Positions 32,101 to 39,895 of a DNA stretch of 64,000 nucleotides are shown piece by piece. The DNA is from Symsagittifera roscoffensis. Taxonomy: Eukaryota; Xenacoelomorpha; Acoela; Convolutidae. The stretch is taken from NCBI RefSeq assembly GCF_963678635.1, contig NC_087070.1, positions 310,001 through 374,000 of the forward strand, given 5' to 3'. The first letter of the stretch is position 1. The number at the start of each line of letters is the position of its first letter. The translations under genes and the position numbers were made by a program. The notes beneath the pieces are model-generated. The model did not search any database. It saw only the letters and a program-made list of their open reading frames with translations, and was not told the origin of the DNA.

Positions 32101-35004
32101 CAAGACAGCCTATGCATAATACTGGCGGAAGAGAAGATAAGACAGCACGACAGGGAATTACAGACGGATCCATCTTCAGGGACGTACAATCTGGAAATAC
32201 AAGAGGTACGAGGTGGTGAAGAGCTCGAGAAAATAGCAGTTTCAAGAAAACCACTAAGGGAACTATCGTGCAACTCAAACGTCAGAACGAATCTGGTACC
32301 AGAAGACGACATGAAAATCGTGAAAAGGATGATATGTGTGAAGCTGAGCGATGACATCCACAACCCTGGTGAAATGAATGGACAGATCATGGCGCTAAAG
32401 GAGCACGTTAAGGCGAGATACAGGCTGTCTGACCTAATAAGGGCCCAGAAGAATGACAAAATGACAAGTAACCTCTCCAAATGGATCCATTCGGGAGTCA
32501 AGGAGAAGGGGGAACTTGAGGAAGACAGCTACAAGATCTTGAGCCAGTTCTACAAAGAAAAGAGAGATTTACTTTATCACACAGCTGAAGGGGTGGTAGC
32601 GTGCAAGAGAAGAGATGAGGAAAAAATATTACACAAACACAACCTCATCATACTACCACAATTGTACCAAACGGAGGTGCTTTTCAGATCACACGACCAG
32701 ATGGGCCACCAGGGGATAGATAAAGTACAACAAAGGATACTTCACAGGTTCGACTGGCCGGGAATGAGAAAAGCTTGCGAGAGATGGGTGAATGCCTGCC
32801 TAGCATGCCTTCAAGTAAAAGACCCAAGGAAGATGAAGTTTCCGCTCAAGTCTGTCGAAAGTTCGGAATTCAATGAAGTGGTGCAGATAGACCATCAGAA
32901 AATCTGCATGACGGAGTCGGGTTATAACCAAATACTAGTTATAATAGATCACTTCACCAAGTTGGCGGAAGCGGTTCCGTGCCAGACAGCCTCAGCAGAG
33001 GAGACATGTGATCACCTGATAACGCATTGGATATCGCGGTATGGTTGTCCAATGACTTTCCAGTCGGACAACGGCAAGGCTTTTGTGGGGGACTTAACAA
33101 AAGAATTGATGAAGAGATCACACATTGCTCAAGCGCACTCGACGACCTATCATCCACAGACCAATGGGTTGGTAGAGAGACAGAACAGGACACTGGTCAA
33201 CATGCTCAGGGTGTACTGCTCGAGATACATGACGGACTGGGACAAATACCTGCCACAGGTAGTAGGAGCCTATAATAGTACTCAGCACTCAACGACGGGT
33301 ATCAGTCCTTTCATGATGTTGACAGGCAGGGAAAGGGCAATGCCTATAACATTCTTCTACCCGGAGTACGAGGGGAAGAGGACGTCACCTCAAGCATACG
33401 TGAAGGAAGCGATCAAAAGACAACAAGAGCTAAACGAGCTATGTCGGAGAAACACGGCGCAAGCGCAAATGAGGCAACGCAAGAAATATGACGAAAAGAT
33501 ACTAAGAGCAAAGCCATACGAAGTGGGCCAATACGTGTGGGTCTTCCAAAATGTCATACCGCCCAAGGGAACAAAGAAACTACTCAAGAAATGGAGAGGA
33601 CCGTTCATGATTACGGAAGTACATCAACAAGGACGGTTCTATCGCTTGAGTACAGGGCGAGCAGCACATTACGAAAATCTGAAGCCTCATGTCCCGTCCC
33701 CGGAGGACTGGTGCCTACCAAAAGACATGGAAGGTCTTGAGTACCTGGTGGTGGAACCAGCGTGCGAAGTGAATGAGAAAGGCACTAGAGAGAAAAATGA
33801 TGGTAATGAGAACTTGAGTTTGGACGACAACGAAAAGATAGAAGTGGAGTCGGATGCAGGTTCATTTGTAGAAGAAGACTGGAACGACCCAGAGCAAAAC
33901 GAGGTACCGAAGTGGATGGAGCCGGATCGACCAACACCACCGGAAACCAGGACTGGCAATCGTAAACGCACAGGCATGAGGTACAATAGGTACGGGGATG
34001 ACTTCTTGATCGATAAGATACAGCCAGACAAGTTGGGCGATGAACTACTAAGCGCAGGCGAACTGGAGGCCGGAGAGGAATGGCAGGTCATTGACGATGG
34101 TGGACATTATCCGCAGGATGATTACTCGACGCCAGAATTAGAGACGGATCTCGAACAGAGTGAGATAGAAAGGAGGGAGAACACGAACTTGAGGATTCTA
34201 GAGTGGATGCGTGATGTCAAGGACGAGAGCCGCGAAGGACAAAGCATTCAGCAAATCGATGTATCAGCAGCAAATTACATGAAGACAGAGGACCCTCTTT
34301 TCGGATGGACAGCAACAGACAGGCCACTGGACATCCCCAAGGACAATTCAGACCCGACTACATCGACGGGGACGTCGATAAATATTTTTGTCCGGGGAGT
34401 GGGGGTAGGACTTACCCACACCGAAAATTTGATGATAAAGAAGCTCAAGGAAGCGAGGGAAACAAGCGGATTGGAACTAGAGGAAGAAGAACCAGAGCCT
34501 ACCATAGGAAGGAATTTCAAAACGAAATTCGATATACCCAATGAATACTCAGAGAACATCATGATAACGGATAGCGACTTCATCCTGTCAAACAGGACCA
34601 GCGCGATCTGCATCACGGCGGACATGAGTTTCAAATCAAGATTGGAGGCTGACTTCAAAAGAGAGTACCAGAACGTAGAGTTTCTGTTCAGACAGAGGCC
34701 AGGACTGGGAGGCATAGCAGCGCTTCCACCGTCAGTGGCACAAGTCCCGGGCAAATACCTCTGCTTCCTAGTAACGAGAGTCAACGACAGAAACACAATT
34801 GATCCCGAACACGTGATATTGGCACTGACAAGACTACGTGACTTCATGATTGAAAGAGGAATAGTGGAGGTCTCGATGCCGGTGTACGACCCAAACAGGG
34901 GCAAACTGAGCTCGAGGGAATTGTACGCTATCCTACATGTGGTCTTTGCAGAAACAGAGATAATGGTGCATCTTCACAAGAAGTACTACTTGAGCATCGC
35001 CTGA
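26197..35004 (+). CDS. ORF1 of element B: intact Gag-Pol polyprotein with C-terminal macro-like domain, 2935 aa
   Basis: Gag and Pol are fused in one frame. Order: hydrophilic N-terminus; coiled coil (about 198-315); Gag helical domain (about 430-595); two CX2CX4HX4C zinc knuckles (631-644 and 683-696); aspartic protease D990-T-G-A; RT with D1411 and Y1476-V-D-D; RNase H (D1626); an extended acidic linker (1750-2100); integrase HHCC (H2166, H2171, C2201, C2204) and DD35E core (D2232, D2291, E2327); GPF motif near 2468; acidic tail; a macro-like module (about 2790-2930). The module order protease-RT-RNase H-integrase places it in Ty3/gypsy. The macro-like part resembles TARG1/OARD1 around SMP...VF, but the Gly loops and catalytic Asp of that family are not kept. 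The start matches A's ORF1. The frame is unbroken, so it may be active. Confidence 0.92.
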   Translation: MRRSRVPVLEKRSSGSNTKYNSSLRGTTSTGPKITKTNFSVNMVSTRSTVENRAKEGTEGERVEPTIQIDLETPNQSVDETRKMATESTPMPNAEEPNQKPIEFSPIDDAEDAIGNTEETVKEDSQVKRTSFTEKLGIMFGIKTKENVTEEPKAERARTFGTVSTKTSEANPREEQAKAEATAEERPTADHEETTIELGDLLAKLNQIDKRLKHSEEDREVIKKEIRYNKHEYLDSYFNLAKATEERLKEMSDKVEATNEEREKNIKTDMQQLKNRYDDVNSQLGSLERRMDTMSKSQAESSCAIQAKLDAILRGSTPQERPAADRTQSTRVDFVEPQRNKRQSTPLPLTRDAISIAPTAAKTIMKNGTSNTTTAPGDSTANSNTGPDAMTWVSTWEMMNRTLEAFATRNTDSSDRREGKSRKTFKKPKEFKDDSDGCIDTWVEVMRLHLEQDNLSDERQACTAILSNLEGTALKCVVAKKEEERDTADKIFEILLNRFGSGMKGHQAMMRFEKRRQRDDESIDRFLDDLESLRRRSDPEESTNRRNFSIASKFIDGVKSDDLRTMLATYYTLSKDSTPTPEEMRQKSREYMLMKPKKYSYSENRNTQGGGQPQRSSWYKPRDDMDKRRSCANCGSADHHVADCTTYKQGMKSLGYAPDEEDMSQMEEHEYYNGLIIKIGARCFFCNQEGHFRMDCPLFWEAVKDQNHPKHKLALAAVQNQRNRQNEFESRNLGAPNTELPTKTVKAVTHVSGALESASGSSLEINYEKAATEAIAKVKQDLAAKEIEQRLKLEIEIQNLNEALTGSNSKPEARTGSMKTGNCNTVKMVTGKPFGISKIGARIMSIITVGGHEVTRNLSEPSDQTIMHIDVYADYLSGISPQTTSRALRALLTRGGSKSVRVDNRYTEAYGPHEVMLNIDGINIYTKTMITCDEDLIGQIYVGKEELKVRSIGHCAMLEEDAMHIGTEADVTGHVLDINGKKTQLRGLLDTGAVLSVIPIETWEKMGFDKGDLIDSRIRLSAANKGALRVLGRTPIIALNLGERNLWMSFIVVENLDESDQFILGRDFIRNFDVTIDLNNAMFRIRNPDRRYAIKPVNLIMANENKAPVFLSGRVRLKANEAAIVSLRMKNYNELSDNKQVCIVPNPNSQSAAVLGRSFSITKSGLCVSVLLNTLDIPITIQRGRKLGYALPVKTRYETIENSKQNEVVDCPNHRDKICILRRLQRIKDSSGLIKSLKSETDDGLSSCSNFPERPTLDEMQTDKPVLPEIEHLRGKLKDEQLEAIKDVLERNEEVFSRHKADIGCCNFVEHEIELEENAVPHREGARRMTPHKSDACRKEIETLLEYDMIEPSKSPWACGVVMAKKKGDQLRFCCDFRYLNSVTVKDAYPIPRIDESLSKLGDAKFFTTLDLGSAFWQVPLRRQDRDKTGFACELGLFQWKRMPFGLCNATATFQRLMAHALIGVTKKYGNLVMCYVDDVVIATPTLEDHIERLDEVFACMKRSGLKCKPSKCEILKDSIKYLGRMVDKHGIRPDPDAVEAVLTWKSPKTEHQLMSFLGFANYYREFIKGYADKVYPMQQLMRHKGKKFTWNNAAEESFQRIKKELCEAPVLGMPTEKGMYVLDTDASVVAISGILHQEQEWNGKTVLRPIAYGSKVLSDTEMKYGAPKAEMFAVVTFVEKYRAYIGSEPFKLRVDNRALSWLKTYSMDQSYIGRWIVRLDGYNMIIEHRTRDKHQNADSLSKKTEFYERQEQREADRPEIKDGFSFMDKETYDSLPLTRWLDKSGRPIEDHPELPEEPLEKTILKKSRRIPIGIMLKSKIVRETLKAKGYDLIQVEEGTVRIDEDLMRLLEKLSDDKPVIQGIGQEAPELTILRREETVNNTDVSKGSITDSKEVVRSLVEKIPEKILEQTKVRNKKVTFREEVEHLGLDQESGEWSRFMEEDETGEGKLSGEREEWDEDSDESSEDQDSLCIILAEEKIRQHDRELQTDPSSGTYNLEIQEVRGGEELEKIAVSRKPLRELSCNSNVRTNLVPEDDMKIVKRMICVKLSDDIHNPGEMNGQIMALKEHVKARYRLSDLIRAQKNDKMTSNLSKWIHSGVKEKGELEEDSYKILSQFYKEKRDLLYHTAEGVVACKRRDEEKILHKHNLIILPQLYQTEVLFRSHDQMGHQGIDKVQQRILHRFDWPGMRKACERWVNACLACLQVKDPRKMKFPLKSVESSEFNEVVQIDHQKICMTESGYNQILVIIDHFTKLAEAVPCQTASAEETCDHLITHWISRYGCPMTFQSDNGKAFVGDLTKELMKRSHIAQAHSTTYHPQTNGLVERQNRTLVNMLRVYCSRYMTDWDKYLPQVVGAYNSTQHSTTGISPFMMLTGRERAMPITFFYPEYEGKRTSPQAYVKEAIKRQQELNELCRRNTAQAQMRQRKKYDEKILRAKPYEVGQYVWVFQNVIPPKGTKKLLKKWRGPFMITEVHQQGRFYRLSTGRAAHYENLKPHVPSPEDWCLPKDMEGLEYLVVEPACEVNEKGTREKNDGNENLSLDDNEKIEVESDAGSFVEEDWNDPEQNEVPKWMEPDRPTPPETRTGNRKRTGMRYNRYGDDFLIDKIQPDKLGDELLSAGELEAGEEWQVIDDGGHYPQDDYSTPELETDLEQSEIERRENTNLRILEWMRDVKDESREGQSIQQIDVSAANYMKTEDPLFGWTATDRPLDIPKDNSDPTTSTGTSINIFVRGVGVGLTHTENLMIKKLKEARETSGLELEEEEPEPTIGRNFKTKFDIPNEYSENIMITDSDFILSNRTSAICITADMSFKSRLEADFKREYQNVEFLFRQRPGLGGIAALPPSVAQVPGKYLCFLVTRVNDRNTIDPEHVILALTRLRDFMIERGIVEVSMPVYDPNRGKLSSRELYAILHVVFAETEIMVHLHKKYYLSIA
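34561..35001 (+). other. Macro-domain-like module at the end of ORF1 B
   Basis: Residues about 2789-2935. A core beta strand (TSAICITADM), the helix following it (KSRLEADFKREY), an inner strand (KYLCFLVTR), a helix, the strand EVSMPV and a last helix (ELYAILHVVF) follow the order of TARG1/ALC1-type macro domains. The position of the TARG1 catalytic Asp is Gly here by hand alignment, and the first loop lacks the GAG motif. ADP-ribose binding may be lost or changed. A remote viral or cellular origin cannot be told apart. Confidence 0.55.
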
Positions 35005-35482
35005 GTCGGGTACATGGAGGTATCAGGTCGGGTGTGGGGGAGGAGTCTTGAGTTAGGTACTGGGGTGCGGCGCAGGTAAAGGGATCTTAAGATGTGATTG
35101 GCATGACAATTGAATTTTAAAAGAAAGAATTGATGGTGCTAAAACATAAAATGAATCTGCATGTTCTTAAGGGAAAATCCAATCGAATTGCTTTAAGTGA
35201 TATGAGAATGATAAGTTTTTAACCATATGGGTAGAAGGGGGGTCTCTAGGTTAGGAACGTGACATGCTAAGTTTTAATGAGCTTTCTGTTTTCAGATCGA
35301 GTTTGAAAAACAAAGTTGAAAATCCAACTACACTCAAGCGAGTAACAGAAAGAGAGAATCTTGATTGAACACGCGATAATCCGAATCTACAGCAAGTACT
35401 TGCAAGAGAACATTTCTAGAGAATTCTTGAATTGGGTAATACTTGAGTTGGTAAGGTAATTCTTGAGTTGGTAAGGTAATTC
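35005..35482 (+). promoter_or_regulatory. ORF1-ORF2 gap of element B with possible splice acceptor
   Basis: 478 bp. GCTTTCTGTTTTCAG/AT at about 35281-35297 looks like a 3' splice site, and A has TTTTCAG/AT at the matching place. Near the ORF2 start there are three copies of a 20-bp unit (TTGAGTTGGTAAGGTAATTC, about 35445-35500). A donor in the leader was not identified. Confidence 0.45.
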
Positions 35483-38400
35483 TTGAGTTGGTTAACATCT
35501 ACCTATATACATCCCGAAGTTGCAAAAATGGCAGACCGATTCTGGAACTCCGTGCCCGCGGCTCTGAAGAAGCCCACTCTTGACGAGCTGTACAGACGCT
35601 TGAGGGACCTGGACTACACCCAGATAGACGAGAGAATGGCGGTGATGCTGAATGCGATCCTCCAGTTGGAGGACCAGGGTGAGTGCAGGGAGTCTGCGAC
35701 GGAGGCTGTCTTGATGGTCGGCTACACCACCGAGGGCATATCAAATCGAGAACAGACCAGATGGTTATCTTGGAATGCGGATGGAGGAGTAAGGGGCTTT
35801 GACTTGGCAAGAAATCCTGGCCTGAGTAACAACACCGAACACGGCGCAGGAGAATTTCCGCTACCGACGAGACCAACAGCAAGATCCACAGGCCAGAGCT
35901 CGAGTAAGGTGCCGTCGATGTCGCGAGCGCAACAGACGACAGAGGCATATCCGGATCTGGGGGTTCTAAAGAAAGAGCTCGAGAAGGCGCTGAAGGAAAG
36001 GAATAAAGCGAACCTCGATCGGGATCAGGCGAAGCTGGACAGGGAGAAGCTTCAGCTGGAGATAGACCAGGCAGTCGACGAGCGAGATCAGACGTCGAAA
36101 TTACTTGAGATGCTAAGGGCTGAACATCAGCAGGAGCTGAGGGTGCGGGAGAACGTCGCAAATCGTGATCAACTGAAGTCGGAGTTGGAAAGGATAGAAC
36201 AGCGACAACGCGAGCTTGACGCACAGAAGGGAGCCAGGTCAAACGAACGAGTGGTGACCAGCTCGAGGCAAGAGTTGGAAGGAGTGGATGGAGAGGTCGA
36301 ATCAATGATGATAGCCACAACACCCTCGAGCAGAGATGTGAAGACTCGCAAGAGGAAGAGAGAAGTGGAAGGATGGGGTAGTCCTTCAGTGGATGCTGTT
36401 TCGGAAGGAAACTTGAGAGAGACGGCGCCCATCGTTTTGGCTCGATGCAAGACGGCGGCATACAAGAACAGCTCGGAGCTCAGGAAACCACTTGAAGTAG
36501 AAAAGGAAATAGAGGTTTCCGCCAGTTCGACGTCAGAAGAAGACTTCAAGCCTCAGAAGGTAAACGTGAAGAGAGGTTCAACGAACGGACAGGTAGGGGA
36601 AGTGGAGATCGGCAAAGAATGGATCTCGAAGGCACATCAGGACATGGGCAAACAAGTGACGAGTGATCCATTGGAGAGGAACAAGACGAGGAACACTTCC
36701 CGGACGTGGTGGGTGGCCCTCGAAACATTGAAGGAAATGGAGGACTGCTTGAAGAAGTTGGACAGTGGAATAGCTCGCAGGCGACGCAATTGGGCCACCC
36801 AGCAAAAAGCTGAGGTTAATAAGATAGAGATGGCAAGTCATCTGAAGAGGTCCTGGCAGAGTTTGTTGAAGGATCATTTTGAAGAGGCGATGAGAACATC
36901 CTCATCAGCACCGCCACTAATGGCGAATCCCTTCGTTAGAACTGCGGGACAATTAATGTTCACCTGGAGTCTGGTGGGAATAGAGTTGGAGACATTGACC
37001 TCGTATGACAGGCTGAAGTTGGGAAGCAAGAAGCTAGAGGTGTATCAGGCACTGATGCAACACGTGGCCAGGGACAATTCAGGCTTGAGCCTGGCTAGAA
37101 GAAAAGATGCCACATGTTTCTTGAGATGGATAATGTCAATGATGTCTGATAGCACCATCCTGGCATGCCACCAGAGGGCAAGTGGAAGTAAAACCATGGA
37201 GAAAAGAGTCTCAACGATCATCTTGAACGTATATCAGAGTACAGGAATAGAGAAAGAAGATGGTTCCAGACTATCCTTAGAGAACCATCGGAAGCTGGAC
37301 GAGGTACGGAGGTTCTCTAATAAGAAGTTCGAGGAAAAACATGATGTTCACCGTAACCTGGCCTCGTCAGAACAGTACTCGAGACTCAGTGAGAAGGGGG
37401 AATACCAATATGTGTCTGGAGTGATGGGAATAGCCTACAATCCCTTCTTAGACTCGGAAGCTGGAGGAGCCCACAGAAACCATGAGGTAGCGGAGCTACT
37501 GAAGTTTTGGACAGAAAGAATAATGAAGATAGACGCGGTGGAGAAAGAGGGGCCGAGCCTGGGCCTGATTCTTGAGAAAACACCAGAGGTGATAAGCATA
37601 CCGCGCTCAAACAAGAGAGTTGAAGTGAACATGGGCGGTGGAAATGGCTTGTTGACCACGAACTTGGGAGTGATATGGAAGCTACTAAGACCCTCCTGGT
37701 GTCCACATCCCCATGCAAGTCTAATCGAGGAAACCACAGAGCGAGTGAGGTTAGCACCAACGGAAGATGAAGATCTGGCGAAGTTGAGTGTGCTACATAA
37801 GCTAATCACGCCCCAGATGCAAGAGCCAAGCGAAAGGACGAGCGACCCCGGGTCAGTAAAGAAATTGGAGCCGGGTAGCTGTCTGGATTCGACGTGTGGG
37901 AACGGAGAGCATATCTGCGATGGACGGTCATGCGTCAGAATACTGTCGTTTCAAAAAGAAGACCTGGTCACTTGGTTCGAAGACATCACAGAAAGGGAGA
38001 AAAGTGAAGTGCAAATAATAGCGGAATGTTACGCGAGAACCACGGTGAATATAGCGACAGCTCTCGGATTCTTCTCGAGAATGTGTGGTCTGCAGGCACT
38101 GGAGAGACTGGAGTCTGAACATCATTTAGTGACGGCGTTGAGCGTGGAATCATGGCCCGGGGTGTTGCAGGTGACTCAAAAACACATCCGGAGCTGGAAG
38201 GTTGGTCTTGAGGCGGAAATGGGATTTCCCATGAGCGAAGCTTATGGCTTGCCATTGAACGCGAAATCGCTGATAGGGTCAATGATGGCCAACTTGTGCG
38301 GAAGTCACTACCCGCTACACATGGCGATGGTGGAAGTGTCCAGCCAGAGAATACTGGTGGACAAGGCCTTCTCGGCGCCCAAGTGCGTGAGGTTGGCTCG

Positions 38401-39466
38401 GATGTCGCATCACTCGCACAAGTTGTTGAGAAAAATCAAAGGGACAGTACCAAAAGAATTGAGAGATGACTTAAGCGAAATCTGGGGAGAAGATCTTCTG
38501 AAGTTGGAAAGAGAAAACACGAGCGATCACGAGAGACAAAACGTGATCGGGAAACCTGTGGGAAGTACTCCGAACCTGGAAGACAACGACACGATGCACG
38601 AGAAAATGATGGAGCTTGAGCCTCTCTTGGAAGCCTCAGGGGAGCGTAATCTCAGGAGCATTGAGATCTCTCATGGGGAATGCCCATGCCACTGTTTGGC
38701 ACAAACGGTGTGGTATCCAGATCACAAGAACCTTTGCCTGGTGTGGGATGTGGAAGAGATTCGGTCGATCGGACTACCGGATCACCGGCAGAAGGTGACG
38801 CTCTTAGTAGTGAGTACGATGTTAGCTCTGAGATGGATAGAAGAGAATATAACGAAGTATCGGGAGGCGACGACGCCAACGGCTGAGTCAATATACGCGA
38901 TAGACTACAGCAGGAGACTCGAGTTGTTTGAGACTGCGTGCAAAGTATTCGCCATACCGACGGAAGTCAGGCACGTATGGAGTCGCTTGAGGTACTTTCC
39001 ATGGTTTCGGGCGACACTGACGTCTTGGTTGTACATGGCAACGAAAGATCACATGAGAAAACATCAAAAAGAGTATCGACAGTTCCAGGCCGAGATTGGG
39101 CCGGAAGCTTTCAAGAGACCCCTGCTAACCCATCGTAATGCGATCACGACGGGATGGAAGAGAGTGGGTAAGATGTCTAGAGACAATACCAAAGCGAGGG
39201 AGTCGATACTAGAGGAAGACCTGGCGAAGAACGTGAGCTTGAGCCTGCACAACTCCTTTTGCTTGAACCGAGAAGCTAGGGTGAAGGCACTACCCAACCA
39301 AGCAAAGAGATTGCAGGAGCAGAGAGAATGGATGCGATCCTATGAACAGCTGAAGGCTTGGGAGGAGATTGTGATTAGTTCCGATGATGAAGAGGAACTG
39401 TTGAGACAGTTTGCCGCATCTAGCACTTCAGGATGCAGTACCTCCAAGGCGAAGAGTACGAGATGA
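35483..39466 (+). CDS. ORF2 of element B: internally shortened form, 1327 aa
   Basis: Matches A's ORF2 from its N-terminus to about residue 252 and again from about 2057 to the end. The join is near 36266 (residue 262, RQEL). It lacks both SGNH-like domains, the 1050-1640 region and the acidic repeats. The likely start is Met16 (35528), where homology with A begins. It keeps the coiled coil (about 160-250), the Trp-rich stretch TSRTWW, a Cys-rich stretch (SCLDSTCGNG...CDGRSC) and HGECPCHC. The C-terminus has 46 residues more than A, ending in an acidic DDEEE run and a Ser-rich tail. Whether B lost the middle or A gained it is open; the frame is intact in both. Confidence 0.88.
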   Translation: MSWLTSTYIHPEVAKMADRFWNSVPAALKKPTLDELYRRLRDLDYTQIDERMAVMLNAILQLEDQGECRESATEAVLMVGYTTEGISNREQTRWLSWNADGGVRGFDLARNPGLSNNTEHGAGEFPLPTRPTARSTGQSSSKVPSMSRAQQTTEAYPDLGVLKKELEKALKERNKANLDRDQAKLDREKLQLEIDQAVDERDQTSKLLEMLRAEHQQELRVRENVANRDQLKSELERIEQRQRELDAQKGARSNERVVTSSRQELEGVDGEVESMMIATTPSSRDVKTRKRKREVEGWGSPSVDAVSEGNLRETAPIVLARCKTAAYKNSSELRKPLEVEKEIEVSASSTSEEDFKPQKVNVKRGSTNGQVGEVEIGKEWISKAHQDMGKQVTSDPLERNKTRNTSRTWWVALETLKEMEDCLKKLDSGIARRRRNWATQQKAEVNKIEMASHLKRSWQSLLKDHFEEAMRTSSSAPPLMANPFVRTAGQLMFTWSLVGIELETLTSYDRLKLGSKKLEVYQALMQHVARDNSGLSLARRKDATCFLRWIMSMMSDSTILACHQRASGSKTMEKRVSTIILNVYQSTGIEKEDGSRLSLENHRKLDEVRRFSNKKFEEKHDVHRNLASSEQYSRLSEKGEYQYVSGVMGIAYNPFLDSEAGGAHRNHEVAELLKFWTERIMKIDAVEKEGPSLGLILEKTPEVISIPRSNKRVEVNMGGGNGLLTTNLGVIWKLLRPSWCPHPHASLIEETTERVRLAPTEDEDLAKLSVLHKLITPQMQEPSERTSDPGSVKKLEPGSCLDSTCGNGEHICDGRSCVRILSFQKEDLVTWFEDITEREKSEVQIIAECYARTTVNIATALGFFSRMCGLQALERLESEHHLVTALSVESWPGVLQVTQKHIRSWKVGLEAEMGFPMSEAYGLPLNAKSLIGSMMANLCGSHYPLHMAMVEVSSQRILVDKAFSAPKCVRLARMSHHSHKLLRKIKGTVPKELRDDLSEIWGEDLLKLERENTSDHERQNVIGKPVGSTPNLEDNDTMHEKMMELEPLLEASGERNLRSIEISHGECPCHCLAQTVWYPDHKNLCLVWDVEEIRSIGLPDHRQKVTLLVVSTMLALRWIEENITKYREATTPTAESIYAIDYSRRLELFETACKVFAIPTEVRHVWSRLRYFPWFRATLTSWLYMATKDHMRKHQKEYRQFQAEIGPEAFKRPLLTHRNAITTGWKRVGKMSRDNTKARESILEEDLAKNVSLSLHNSFCLNREARVKALPNQAKRLQEQREWMRSYEQLKAWEEIVISSDDEEELLRQFAASSTSGCSTSKAKSTR

Positions 39467-39895
39467 ATGGGCAAATCGGATGGATCTTGAGTCTTGAGAG
39501 GGAAAGGGGGCTTGAGCGTGGATCCGAGTGAAACTTGGATTCACGAAAAAGAAATTTTAACAAAGCAAATATTGTTACTAATATACTATATTTATTATAT
39601 AAATCGAAATGCTGCATGACAAATTCCTGATTGAATAGGACAAAAGAGATTTTAAAATGATTGGCTTGAAAAGCGAAAATTCAAGGGTGCAGGTAAATGC
39701 AGATTTTGGTTGCTGTTTAGCAATAGTGTGAAAATTTTAAATGGCCGTGAATTTTGGGGTGTAGATAATCTTGAATCTGCTGCAAACTTCTGTAAATGAC
39801 CACTGGCACTGTATCTTGAGCAACACTCGGTTTTCTGGGACTCACTGGCAGAAGACAGCACGCGATGAGGACATCGATCTCGAGTCCGGGGAGTA
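39467..39895 (+). other. 3' untranslated part of element B
   Basis: 429 bp with no gene. Its last 335 bases are inversely homologous to 2081-2420 in A, including CACTGGCACTGTATCTTGAG. It ends CGAGTCCGGGGAGTA before TGTG of the LTR. No long polypurine tract is seen. Confidence 0.65.

Noticed and set aside
38616-38886. Short plus-strand frames within ORF2 of B
   Set aside because: They are alternative frames of the conserved ORF2 and are not independently conserved in A.
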